Shown here: in pieces, positions 56,654 through 64,000 of the stretch
Numbering within the stretch: the first letter of the stretch is position 1
Layout of the letters: each line of letters opens with the position of its first letter
Assembly (NCBI RefSeq): GCF_000519305.1
Contig: NZ_JAFG01000006.1
Location: 578,665-642,664 of the forward strand
Origin: Mesorhizobium ciceri WSM4083
GTDB lineage: Bacteria > Pseudomonadota > Alphaproteobacteria > Rhizobiales > Rhizobiaceae
Direction: 5' to 3'
Length of the DNA stretch: 64,000 nucleotides
Notes under the pieces: generated by a model
What the model was told of the DNA's origin: nothing
Database searches by the model: none
The model's input: only the letters and a program-made list of their open reading frames with translations
Made by a program: the position numbers and the translations under genes

Positions 56654-57025
56654 CTACCGCCAAGGCTGCAGACTCGTATCCCGTACATAGGCGATGATCG
56701 TATCGCAAACGGCGTTCATATCCTTCAGAACGTCGTCGTTCCAAAAGCGCAGAATGCGAAAGCCTTTCTCTTCCAGGTGAGTTTTGCGGACGCGGTCAGA
56801 ATTCAACTCCGCATGCTGGCTGCCATCGATCTCGACGACCAAGCCTGCTTCGAAGCAGACGAAATCGGCAATGTACTTTCCAATAGGAACCTGGCGTCGA
56901 AATTTTATCCGGTCGAGCCTGCGGTCGCGCAGTTCATGCCACAGCCGGTCTTCCGCTTCCGTCATTACACGCCGGAGCGAACGGGCGAAGCTTCGTTTGG
57001 CTGGCGGGACAGGTTGATGCGGCAT
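56654..57025 (-). CDS. DUF559 (restriction-endonuclease-like fold) protein
   Basis: 123 residues. ARSLRRVMTEAEDRLWHELRDRRLDRIKFRRQVPIGKYIADFVCFEAGLVVEIDGSQH matches the DUF559/Vsr-like PD-(D/E)XK pattern: the acidic residues in IADFV and VEIDG fall where the fold's catalytic residues lie; the end is LEEKGFRILRFWNDDVLKDMNAVCDTI. A nuclease role is suggested by fold only. Family C repeats flank it on both sides (56496-56644 and 57059-57119), so the gene with its flanks looks like a small repeat-bounded cassette. Confidence 0.8.
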   Translation of the reverse strand: MPHQPVPPAKRSFARSLRRVMTEAEDRLWHELRDRRLDRIKFRRQVPIGKYIADFVCFEAGLVVEIDGSQHAELNSDRVRKTHLEEKGFRILRFWNDDVLKDMNAVCDTIIAYVRDTSLQPWR

Positions 57026-57058
57026 CGCTTAGATTAGCCAGCTAGTGCGCTCCGTCCA

Positions 57059-57119
57059 GCACCCCTCATCCGTCTCGGCGCTGCGCGCCGATCCACCTTC
57101 TCCCGCAAGGGGAGAAGGC
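57059..57119. repeat. Palindromic intergenic repeat, family C (half copy)
   Basis: CACCCCTCATCCGTCTCGGC followed by GATCCACCTTCTCCCGCAAG and GGGAGAAGG; one arm of the family C element, upstream of the DUF559 gene and 14 bp past the stop of the TadE/G-like gene. Confidence 0.75.
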
Positions 57120-57133
57120 AAGAAGAGCAGCTT

Positions 57134-58186
57134 CTACTGCGTCAGCCGCGTGTTGTTGGGCCGCTTGTTGAAGTCGCACTTGCCGGTGACGTTGTAGAAG
57201 AAGTCGGCGTTGCTGACGGGTGCCGGGACCGGGTTGCCGCCGTCCTCCCAGGCCTGGTAGCCTGTCGAGCCACAAGGCACGAGGCCAAAGATATCAACGA
57301 TCTGGCCGGTCGCCATTTCGGCCAGGGGGATGTCCTTGCTTGTCGAGCTATAGAGCCGGTTGGACGTGGCCGGATCGTTCGAATAGAGGTTTTTCGGGTT
57401 GCCCGATGGCACATTCATCTGCAGATAGAGGCTGGCCATCTGGCTGACGTCGATTGACGCACCGGCGGTATTGCCGGGAGTCATTGTGTCGACACAGTAA
57501 TATTTCGTGCCAGACTGGTCGGTGTTGAGCGTCACCCCGTTGGGCGGGTTTTTGCCGACCTTGCAGACCTGCGTCTGGATCACCGTGGGGACGCCCAGAC
57601 TGTCGATCTTGCTGACGGTGGTGGTGCCGTAACCTTTGGGATCCGTGCCGCCGCCGTATTTGTAATCGATCGTCATCAGCGGCTTGCCCGCTGCGGCACC
57701 GAACATCGTGCCGTAGAGCGTCATTGTCTTGTTCCAGTAACCCGACACGCCGGTGACCTTGAAGGTCGCCTCCACCAGAGCCGGCGCCTTGTTCACCGCC
57801 GAATTGACGCCGATGGCCACCGTGGGGATCCTGGCGATCTGCATGAACACGGTCTTCATGGCGAAACTCGCCGAGGCCTGCGCGGTGGCGGTGCCGTTGG
57901 CGCTGACGTCGAAGCTGTTCAGCGTCGCTGCGCCCTGTCCGCCGTTTTCTCTGTAGGTATCCTGGAGCAGCACCTGGCGCTGCGGCTTCGTCGACGTGGT
58001 ATCCATCGTGGTGATGGACAGGATCGCGGCGTCGAGTGCCGCCTGCTCGGTCGACCTGGTCTGGACCGCTGAGGTGTAGTCGACGGAAAAGCCGACCGCG
58101 GTGATCAGCGGTATCATGGCGAGAACAAGTATCGGTGCGAACGAGCCGCTCCGCGACTCGATAAAACTGCCTGCAAGCCCCCGCAT
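57134..58186 (-). CDS. TadE/TadG-like pilus-assembly protein
   Basis: 350 residues. The N-terminus (RSGSFAPILVLAMIPLITAVGFSVDYTSAVQTRSTEQAALDAAILS, ~12-57) is the single-helix TadE/G-type anchor with the conserved Gly and Asp-Tyr and the coil that follows. The rest is an exported beta-rich domain with four cysteines (QVCKVG, KYYCVDT, LVPCGST, GKCDF). Normally associated with Flp/Tad pili, but no other tad genes are in the window. ATG 58186 follows AAGGACGAAGGC; the frame is open to 58234. Confidence 0.75.
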   Translation of the reverse strand: MRGLAGSFIESRSGSFAPILVLAMIPLITAVGFSVDYTSAVQTRSTEQAALDAAILSITTMDTTSTKPQRQVLLQDTYRENGGQGAATLNSFDVSANGTATAQASASFAMKTVFMQIARIPTVAIGVNSAVNKAPALVEATFKVTGVSGYWNKTMTLYGTMFGAAAGKPLMTIDYKYGGGTDPKGYGTTTVSKIDSLGVPTVIQTQVCKVGKNPPNGVTLNTDQSGTKYYCVDTMTPGNTAGASIDVSQMASLYLQMNVPSGNPKNLYSNDPATSNRLYSSTSKDIPLAEMATGQIVDIFGLVPCGSTGYQAWEDGGNPVPAPVSNADFFYNVTGKCDFNKRPNNTRLTQ

Positions 58187-58430
58187 GCCTTCGTCCTTAC
58201 ATGAGATATTTCCCTCCGCTAACATGCCGATCACAAATTATGCTCTAACGCACGTGGTTAAAATTTATCGATTTTTCGAGGAATCCGGGGGAAAAGGCGA
58301 CGAGTGCCCGCGCCGCTTGCCCTGCAATGGCCCGCCGCTTGCCTCGACAGCCGCCTGCCCTGCTTTCCCGGCAACGGCTGTACGGCTTGCCGGGCAACGG
58401 GCCGCGCCACTTGTGCGGCGGCAGCCTGCC

Positions 58431-58446
58431 GCTTGCTCGGGCAAGC
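58431..58446 (+). promoter_or_regulatory. Leader hairpin upstream of lepA
   Basis: GCTTGCTCGGGCAAGC, a 6-bp stem with a TCGG loop, ending 21 nt before the lepA ATG, inside a GC-rich leader in which CGCTTGCC-like units recur (58310-58446). Confidence 0.4.
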
Positions 58447-58467
58447 CACCCCTGCTAAACGCGCGCC

Positions 58468-60273
58468 ATGAGCACGCCCCTCGACCACATCCGCAATTTC
58501 TCCATCGTCGCCCATATCGACCATGGCAAATCCACGCTTGCCGACCGGCTGATCCAGCTGACCGGCGGGCTGGAGCTGCGCGACATGAAGGAGCAGGTGC
58601 TGGACTCGATGGACATCGAGCGCGAGCGCGGCATCACCATCAAGGCGCAGACGGTGCGGCTGAAGTACCACGCCAACAATGGCGAGGACTATATCCTCAA
58701 CCTGATCGACACGCCCGGACACGTCGACTTCGCCTATGAAGTGTCGCGTTCGCTGGCCGCCTGCGAGGGTTCGCTGCTGGTGGTCGACGCCTCCCAGGGC
58801 GTCGAGGCGCAGACGCTGGCCAATGTCTACCAGGCCATCGACAACAACCACGAGATCGTCGTGGTGCTGAACAAGGTCGACCTGCCGGCCGCCGAGCCCG
58901 AGCGCATCCGCGAGCAGGTCGAGGAGGTGATCGGCATCGACGCCTCCAACGCCGTGCTGATCTCGGCCAAGACCGGCCTTGGCATTCCGGATGTCCTGGA
59001 GGCCATCGTCCACCAATTGCCGCCGCCGCGCGAAGGCGACGCGTCGGCCCCGTTGAAGGCGATGCTGGTCGACAGCTGGTACGACGCCTATCTCGGCGTC
59101 ATCGTGCTGGTGCGCGTCATCGACGGCGTGCTGAAAAAGGGCCAGACCATCCGCATGATGGGCACCGGCGCCAAGCACCTGGTCGAGCGCACCGGCGTGT
59201 TCACGCCGGCCCGCATCAATGTCGACGAGCTCGGCCCGGGCGAATTCGGCTTCTTCACCGGCTCGATCAAGGAAGTGGCCGACACCCGCGTCGGCGACAC
59301 CATCACCGAGGACAAGCGCACCACGGCCAAGGCGCTGCCCGGCTTCAAGCCGGCGCAGCCCGTGGTGTTCTGCGGCCTGTTCCCGGTCGACGCCGCCGAT
59401 TTCGAGGATCTGCGCGCCGCCGTCGGCAAATTGCGCCTCAACGACGCCAGCTTCTCCTTTGAAATGGAAACAAGTGCCGCGCTCGGCTTCGGCTATCGCT
59501 GCGGCTTCCTTGGCCTGCTGCATCTCGAAATCATCCAGGAGCGGCTGGAGCGCGAGTTCAACCTCGACCTGATCGCCACCGCGCCCAGCGTCGTCTACCG
59601 GCTGGCTCTGACCGACGGCTCGATGAAGGAATTGCACAACCCGGCCGACATGCCCGACGTGGTGAAGATCTCGGCCATCGAGGAGCCGTGGATCCGCGCC
59701 ACCATTTTGACGCCCGACGATTATCTCGGCGGTATCCTGAAACTCTGCCAGGACCGGCGCGGCATCCAGGCCGACCTCTCCTATGTCGGCAAGCGCGCCA
59801 TGCTGATCTACGATTTGCCGCTCAACGAAGTCGTGTTCGATTTCTACGACCGGCTGAAGTCGATCTCCAAGGGCTACGCTTCGTTCGACTATCACCTCAC
59901 CGACTACAAGGAAGGCGACCTCGTCAAGATGTCGATCCTGGTCAATGAGGAGCCGGTCGACGCGCTTTCCATGCTGGTGCACCGCACGGCGGCGGAAAAG
60001 CGCGGAAGGCAGATGTGCGAGAAGCTGAAGGAGCTGATCCCGAACCATCTGTTCAAGATCCCGATCCAGGCCGCGATCGGCGGCAAGGTCATCGCGCGGG
60101 AAACCATCTCGGCGCTGCGCAAGGACGTCACCGCCAAATGCTACGGCGGCGACGTCTCGCGCAAACGCAAGCTGCTGGACAAGCAGAAAGAAGGCAAGAA
60201 GCGGATGCGGCAGTTCGGCAAGGTCGATATTCCGCAGGAGGCGTTTATTCAGGCGCTGAAGATGGGCGATTGA
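58468..60273 (+). CDS. lepA: Elongation factor 4 (LepA)
   Basis: 601 residues, full length. G1 [22 protein letters not shown]2 [13 protein letters not shown]3 [22 protein letters not shown]4 NKVDLP and G5 ISAKTGLG in the first 185 residues, followed by EF-G-like domains and the LepA-specific C-terminal domain ([45 protein letters not shown] type ending). It back-translocates or remodels stalled ribosomes. It ends the conserved chromosomal backbone here; the accessory island begins just after it. Confidence 0.97.
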   Translation: MSTPLDHIRNFSIVAHIDHGKSTLADRLIQLTGGLELRDMKEQVLDSMDIERERGITIKAQTVRLKYHANNGEDYILNLIDTPGHVDFAYEVSRSLAACEGSLLVVDASQGVEAQTLANVYQAIDNNHEIVVVLNKVDLPAAEPERIREQVEEVIGIDASNAVLISAKTGLGIPDVLEAIVHQLPPPREGDASAPLKAMLVDSWYDAYLGVIVLVRVIDGVLKKGQTIRMMGTGAKHLVERTGVFTPARINVDELGPGEFGFFTGSIKEVADTRVGDTITEDKRTTAKALPGFKPAQPVVFCGLFPVDAADFEDLRAAVGKLRLNDASFSFEMETSAALGFGYRCGFLGLLHLEIIQERLEREFNLDLIATAPSVVYRLALTDGSMKELHNPADMPDVVKISAIEEPWIRATILTPDDYLGGILKLCQDRRGIQADLSYVGKRAMLIYDLPLNEVVFDFYDRLKSISKGYASFDYHLTDYKEGDLVKMSILVNEEPVDALSMLVHRTAAEKRGRQMCEKLKELIPNHLFKIPIQAAIGGKVIARETISALRKDVTAKCYGGDVSRKRKLLDKQKEGKKRMRQFGKVDIPQEAFIQALKMGD

Positions 60274-60364
60274 GCGGTTCGGCCTTCGGCCGAACGCATC
60301 GACCCGGTGGGTCGATGCGAGCGCAAGTCCGCGTGGGAGCTGCCGAAGGCAGCGGGTCCCACCC
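60274..60364. repeat. Hairpin set of repeat family E (short copy) after lepA
   Basis: Three consecutive hairpins: GTTCGGCCTTCGGCCGAAC, then CATCGACCC/GGGTCGATG, then GCTGCCGAAGGCAGC within GTGGGA/TCCCAC. The same three-hairpin layout occurs at 20641-20732 with compensating base changes. The first hairpin, 5 nt after the lepA stop, may also act as a processing or stop signal. Confidence 0.7.
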
Positions 60365-60628
60365 CGGGGTTGCGGCAGTGCCTGTTCAATAGCCAAGGCG
60401 AGTCAGAAGGCCCAAAAAGATCAGCAACTGGCTGAATGACTAAGCATGCTAACATTGCGGCGTGCTTCACTCACACGGTCCAGATAGCATCCGCCCTCTA
60501 CACAGCGTTTTCGGGTAGTTGACACACACCGCTAGGCACAAAAATCCACCACCTTCTTAGCGCGCAATCATGTACCTTCCCTTACAATAAAAAAGCTGCA
60601 ATAAACAAAGTATGCACGTGTTGTGCTA

Positions 60629-60739
60629 GTTGGGCCGCGAAACTTCACCTTGCAGATTGCGCCGCAAGCGCAGTCGCCACTCGCAAACGCTGTCTCCCTC
60701 GGGAGACCCTGACTTAACGCGGCCCAACCCGTAAGGGTT
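60629..60739 (+). ncRNA. Predicted structured RNA directly upstream of the reverse transcriptase
   Basis: Closing stem GTTGGGCCGCG (60629-60639) pairs perfectly with CGCGGCCCAAC (60718-60728). Inside are GATTGCGC/GCGCAGTC (60655-60662 with 60668-60675; one G-T wobble, 5-nt loop) and GTCTCC/GGAGAC (60692-60697 with 60702-60707, loop CTCG). A further hairpin AACCC-GTAA-GGGTT (60726-60739) shares three bases with the closing stem and contains AAGGG, the likely RT ribosome-binding site. No known family could be assigned. Several defence RTs and retrons use an RNA encoded upstream of the RT gene, so a template or cofactor role is inferred; a leader acting only in cis is the alternative. Confidence 0.6.
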
Positions 60740-60743
60740 TCAT

Positions 60744-62375
60744 ATGGAAGATGCCATTAGACGAGCGATAGAGTTTCAAGCTAAGAAGCTTTTAAAGCGC
60801 GAAGAAAAGAAACGGTTCGCTAAGCGGAAGTACCAGAGGCGATATAAACTTAGAACAGGTATGCCGGCAACCGTAGGAGCTTATCGCTATCCGCGCGTAT
60901 GGGATATCTCGCCTCATTTTGATCCGAGGTATTGTATCTCGCACTCGAAATACCTCGCCAGGGTTATTTGGCTAAAAATAAGAAATCGAAGCTATAAGCC
61001 TGCCGCAGCAGTAAGATACCAGATTGCACAAGATTCAGGTGGTTTTCGTGAGATAATGGTTTTTAGCGTTCCTGACGCTGCTGTAGCTAACTTGTTCTAC
61101 AGAAAACTCAGAGACAAAAATCGGAATTTATTTTCGCCGTTTAGCTACGCTTATATGAAGGATCGCGGCCTATTTGATGCCGTCATACAACTACGGTCAT
61201 ACTTGGTGGGTGGAAAGAAATACGTTATTCAATTTGACTTTGCCAAATACTTTGACAGCATTGACCACAAATACATAGAGCATCTTTTCAATAGAACGAA
61301 TTTTAACGTATCGGACACAGAAAAATATCTCATCCGGGAATTCCTGAAGCACCCTATTAGTGACGCAAAGGATTATGCCTTTGACTCAGCTGAAAAGCGA
61401 CTGACCGGGGTCCCTCAGGGATCATCCCTTTCGTTATTTCTCGCGAATATGGCTGGCCATGAACTTGATCGACGATTGGAGTCGACGAATGGTCAATTCG
61501 TTCGATTTGCTGACGACATAGTTGCTATTACCAACAGCCATGATGACGCTCTGAACGTCCTAAAGTCGTTCGATGATCATTGCAGGTACTCTGGCATTGC
61601 TATCAACCATGAAAAATCGCCCGGCATTTCGATACTGGAATCGGCGGTTAAGTCCGAAAAGCGAACATTCTTTTTGAATGACGGCGACGGGAATGAAATA
61701 GATGAGATAGGCGACTTCGATTACATCGGTCACAAATTTCTGCCGGACAAGATAATGCTATCCACGCGCGGCATGAAAAGAACACGGAGAAGGGTCGCCA
61801 AGATAATTTACCTTCATCTACTTTACACTCTAAAGAAATTCAAGAGATTTGACCTTTCCCGCGTCAGAGGTCAGCATTTTGACTGGGACTTGGTGACTTG
61901 CGTTAACGAGGTACGCAAATTCATCTATGGCGGCCTCAAACAGTCGGAGATCATGAGTTTCGTCAGCGGTGACGGGCGACTGGGCAAGATGCGAGGCTTC
62001 ATTGGGTTCTGCCCGCTAATGGATTCCATAGAACAATTTCGAGAGCTAGACGGATGGCTTCTCGACGTGATCCGGAGAGCCTTAACCGAGCGCTACCGCC
62101 TCATACACAACATGAGAAAGGCGAAAGCCAAAGCGAAAGGAACCAAGCTTAAAATACTCCGCAAGAGCGTCCCATCAAAGAAAGCTTTAATCGCCGGGAG
62201 TTGGTACAATGGACCAGCCAAGCTTACGCTGGAGCTTGGCGCGCCTAGCTTTGTGCTGGCATGGCGCGCGGCCAGGAAGAAGTATAAGCAGTACGGACTA
62301 GATGACTTCGAAGATCCAAAATACTATTCACATGCCTCGTCTTTTCCATCAATCAGTGGGCTATACGAGACATGA
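60744..62375 (+). CDS. Orphan reverse transcriptase, candidate defence-associated (UG/Abi-like) RT
   Basis: 543 residues. The N-terminus (1-40) is very basic and coiled (AKKLLKREEKKRFAKRKYQRR). RT motifs: REIMVFSVPDAAVANLFY (~102-119), motif A QFDFAKYFDSID (Asp165), motif B LTGVPQGSSLSLFLANMAGHELD (~220-243), motif C VRFADDIVAI (catalytic Asp257-Asp258; FADD rather than YADD), motif D INHEKSPG and DFDYIGHKF. About 190 basic, mostly helical residues follow. No endonuclease or maturase domain, retron VTG motif or DGR companion was seen. Base composition is AT-richer than the core genes, suggesting horizontal transfer. The GS/LAN motif B and FADD recall UG/Abi antiviral RTs, but the subgroup cannot be assigned without a search. 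Confidence 0.85.
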   Translation: MEDAIRRAIEFQAKKLLKREEKKRFAKRKYQRRYKLRTGMPATVGAYRYPRVWDISPHFDPRYCISHSKYLARVIWLKIRNRSYKPAAAVRYQIAQDSGGFREIMVFSVPDAAVANLFYRKLRDKNRNLFSPFSYAYMKDRGLFDAVIQLRSYLVGGKKYVIQFDFAKYFDSIDHKYIEHLFNRTNFNVSDTEKYLIREFLKHPISDAKDYAFDSAEKRLTGVPQGSSLSLFLANMAGHELDRRLESTNGQFVRFADDIVAITNSHDDALNVLKSFDDHCRYSGIAINHEKSPGISILESAVKSEKRTFFLNDGDGNEIDEIGDFDYIGHKFLPDKIMLSTRGMKRTRRRVAKIIYLHLLYTLKKFKRFDLSRVRGQHFDWDLVTCVNEVRKFIYGGLKQSEIMSFVSGDGRLGKMRGFIGFCPLMDSIEQFRELDGWLLDVIRRALTERYRLIHNMRKAKAKAKGTKLKILRKSVPSKKALIAGSWYNGPAKLTLELGAPSFVLAWRAARKKYKQYGLDDFEDPKYYSHASSFPSISGLYET

Positions 62376-62429
62376 AGCCGTGGATTCGATGAATGGCTTG
62401 GCACTCGTCGTTGAGCAGTGGTGGCCAGA

Positions 62430-62804
62430 TCACTTGGAGCCACGCCCAAAAATAAAAGTCAGAGACGCCACCGCGAATGCAACAAGGCGCTCTGTCTGTT
62501 TTGACCAGAAATCAACGAAGGCAGCGTCGTGAATGGACGCGGCCATGGTCAAGCAATAACCAGCTCCAAACAGGCCGATCAATGCAGCTATGGATGCGAT
62601 ATAGGTCGGTGCAGATTTTTCTCCACCAAAGGCGCGCCCGAAAAATCCTAGGTCCTGCTTGCGTAGAGCCTCGACATGCCGGTTATTCTCCTGCGTAAGC
62701 TTCAACTGGTAATCGTGTGCCGTCGAGATTGCGTCCGCAAGTTCAGGATCATCCTGGCTTTCAGTCTTGATGGCTTTTTTCGCGGCAGATCGTTCAGACA
62801 CCAT
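62430..62804 (-). CDS. Small two-TM membrane protein of unknown function
   Basis: 124 residues. A charged helical N-terminus with coiled-coil character (~20-50, DYQLKLTQENNRHVEALRKQ) precedes two hydrophobic helices (YIASIAALIGLFGAGYCLTMAA ~67-88; LVAFAVASLTFIFG ~106-119). No family recognised. Its ATG lies inside the end of the ImmA/IrrE gene (11-bp overlap), so the pair is translationally coupled. It could be a membrane effector or a protease target; this is inference from context. Convergent with the RT gene, 54 bp between stop codons. Confidence 0.75.
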   Translation of the reverse strand: MVSERSAAKKAIKTESQDDPELADAISTAHDYQLKLTQENNRHVEALRKQDLGFFGRAFGGEKSAPTYIASIAALIGLFGAGYCLTMAASIHDAAFVDFWSKQTERLVAFAVASLTFIFGRGSK

Positions 62805-63291
62805 ATTCGAGCGACAATCTAAATTTGATCATCGGAACTGATACCGCAAATAGCTTTGAGAGGCCTTCGACCGAAATGGTTTTCCAGTACCTATCCAACA
62901 TTGCGCGCGGGACAAGGAGGTTCCCGGCAAAGGCGTTTGCCTCTTTTTCATGAGGTTCATTGCCGGAATAATCGGAATCTCGCATCAGCACCTTATAGTC
63001 GGCGGATCTGGCCCATTCAGCATGTAGCACCTTGTGGCCTAGTTCGTGCGCCACGGTAAAGGTCTGTCTGAGCGGAAACTCCTCACTATTCACGTAGATG
63101 GCATTGTCCTCGCAGTCGTAGAATCCAGAAATAGATTTGTGGCCATCGGCGAATTCCACAAATGATACCGTAACACCCAGATGACGCGCTATGTCCACCG
63201 GATTAACCGGCGGCTCTATGATCGAAAATTCTTCGTGGATACGTCGAACTTCTCGCTTAACACGGGCATAGTCGGGGGCGGTGAGGATCAT
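62794..63291 (-). CDS. ImmA/IrrE-family metallo-endopeptidase
   Basis: 165 residues. The zinc motif TFTVAHELGHKVLH (HExxH) lies mid-protein, with the downstream glutamate in EKEANAFAGNLLVPRAML, the ImmA/IrrE pattern; the N-terminus VNPVDIARHLGVTVSFVEF is also typical. Such proteases cleave phage or mobile-element repressors or stress regulators and occur in defence modules. No partner HTH repressor is adjacent; the coupled gene instead encodes a two-TM protein. ATG 63291 is used, with GGAG 11 nt upstream; a GTG at 63303 overlaps that site. Confidence 0.85.
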   Translation of the reverse strand: MILTAPDYARVKREVRRIHEEFSIIEPPVNPVDIARHLGVTVSFVEFADGHKSISGFYDCEDNAIYVNSEEFPLRQTFTVAHELGHKVLHAEWARSADYKVLMRDSDYSGNEPHEKEANAFAGNLLVPRAMLDRYWKTISVEGLSKLFAVSVPMIKFRLSLEYGV

Positions 63292-63811
63292 AGACAATGG
63301 CACTCCAATTTGGCCAAAGTGGATCTGGCGCTATTCATATAGGGATTCGTGGGGATTAGCTATGTGTGGCCCTTGACAATTAATCCGGGTGGAGTCCGAA
63401 GGACGACTCGTCCACAGAATTGTCATAGCTATTCGCGCCATTCCCCTGCAGCTGGTGGTGAGCGGGACGGTTTCCCCTGCTATCAACGGGATCGAGTCAG
63501 TATATGGCTTCATCCTACTGATTCCTGGCATCTGACATTGACGGCAGAAAACGAGTCGCCTTTAGTTTCCGATAGATCAGCAAATGCTGATTCTCGATAC
63601 GACAAAGCCGGGGCGGCAACCCCGGCTCCGTGTCGAAAACCGCAAAACCTTTGGTCGGGTTGCGGCAGATCGGCGACACATAGGCAAAATGCCTACCGTT
63701 CGATTCGCTGTCAACCCGGCCAAAGGTTCCGTATGCATACGACGAAGGCCGCCTACTGACGCGTACCTTGAGGCGTTAGTGTCCGCTTAGATTTAAGTGG
63801 ACGCTTGGCGA
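63292..63811. other. Gene-free region with a series of hairpins
   Basis: No convincing gene in 520 bp. Hairpins: ATCAGCA/TGCTGAT (63576-63591); AGCCGGGG/CCCCGGCT (63606-63627); a 17-bp stem AACCTTTGGTCGGGTTG (63646-63662) with CAACCCGGCCAAAGGTT (63712-63728) carrying one G-T pair, enclosing CGGCGA/TCGCTG and TAGGCA/TGCCTA; and GTATGCATAC (63731-63740). This could be a structured RNA or a mobile-element end. A GTCCGCTTA/TAAGTGGAC pair at 63781-63802 lies just before the IS66-type gene and may be part of its terminus. Confidence 0.5.
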
Positions 63812-64000
63812 ATGAAGTATCTGGCTATGGAGCAGCCGTCGACGTTGGAAGCGAGCACGGCCGCGGCTGTGCCGCAGCCGCCGGATGCGGGCCGACAGCG
63901 GACGCGCCGCTCCTGGACGGTCGAGCAGAAGCTGGCGATTGTGCGTGAGGTGCAGGAGTCCGGTGATCCGGTGTCGGTTGTGGCGCGACGTCACGACATG
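63812..64000 (+). mobile_element. IS66-family TnpA-like gene, 5' part (cut by window edge)
   Basis: 63 codons open to the right edge: a variable N-terminus, then TRRSWTVEQKLAIVREVQESGDPVSVVARRHDM, the transposase-type helix-turn-helix of IS66 accessory TnpA (IS3-type OrfA proteins are similar). ATG 63812 or 63827 may be the start. It marks the right part of the accessory island as mobile-element territory. The rest of the element lies beyond the window. Confidence 0.7.

Noticed and set aside
58258..60396. A 712-codon minus-strand frame opposite lepA
   Set aside because: It is the antisense of a highly conserved LepA gene; the translation is biased and without domains.
60629..62375. Retron, group II intron or diversity-generating retroelement as the identity of the RT locus
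   Set aside because: No YADD/VTG retron pairing, no domain V/VI-like intron hairpins or maturase/endonuclease domain, and no template/variable repeat pair or accessory gene was seen. A short retron-like arrangement cannot be fully excluded.
63646..63728. tRNA- or tmRNA-like element (7-bp CCTTTGG/CCAAAGG ends and GTTCGATTC inside)
   Set aside because: The T-loop-like sequence has no 5-bp stem around it, is too far from the 3' arm, and no anticodon arm can be drawn.
63349..63759. A 136-codon plus-strand frame between the ImmA and IS66-type genes
   Set aside because: No ribosome-binding site or recognisable family, and it runs through the hairpin array, so it is more likely non-coding.

Overview
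The window is a high-GC alphaproteobacterial chromosome segment, most likely from the Hyphomicrobiales and best matching Mesorhizobium or a close relative. Three things support this: the gene order around the replication origin (mnmE-mnmG-rsmG-parA-parB-holA on one side, hemJ-hemE-oriC-ppsR-maf-aroE-coaE-dnaQ on the other), the gene repertoire, and the many rhizobial-style palindromic intergenic repeats. The species assignment is inference.

Layout. (1) 1-11199: a giant minus-strand surface protein, open at the left edge, with an intimin/invasin-type (inverse autotransporter) barrel and a passenger of tandem beta-helix units. It is divergent from an IalB-family periplasmic protein. (2) 12-25 kb: a catabolic and uptake island. 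It holds an M24 peptidase, amidase, Gfo/Idh oxidoreductase, NitT/TauT-type ABC transporter, RpiR regulator, flavin monooxygenase, amidohydrolase, RidA and an NTF2-like protein. (3) 25-28 kb: a membrane protein and an OmpR/EnvZ-type two-component system. (4) 28.5-36 kb: an Lrp regulator divergent from a saccharopine-dehydrogenase-like enzyme, then a complete branched-chain 2-oxoacid dehydrogenase operon (E1a-E1b-E2-E3). (5) 36-54 kb: the origin-proximal housekeeping block, with at least six parS-like sites and a probable oriC (49.85-50.26 kb). (6) 54-60 kb: msrA, small exported proteins, a DUF559 protein, a TadE/G-like protein and lepA. (7) 60.4-64 kb: an AT-richer accessory island with an orphan reverse transcriptase directly preceded by a strongly structured, probably non-coding RNA, a convergent ImmA/IrrE protease plus two-TM protein pair, and an IS66-type transposase gene cut by the right edge.

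The best candidate for an undescribed system is the reverse transcriptase and its ~100-nt upstream RNA (60629-62375). The RNA has an 11-bp closing stem, two internal hairpins, and a further hairpin that overlaps both the closing stem and the RT ribosome-binding site. Second are repeats that enter coding sequence: a perfect 40-bp inverted repeat inside the E2 linker, and a repeat that supplies the C-terminus of the monooxygenase.

No rRNA, tRNA or CRISPR was found. Start codons were chosen by ribosome-binding site and family alignment from memory; no database search was possible.
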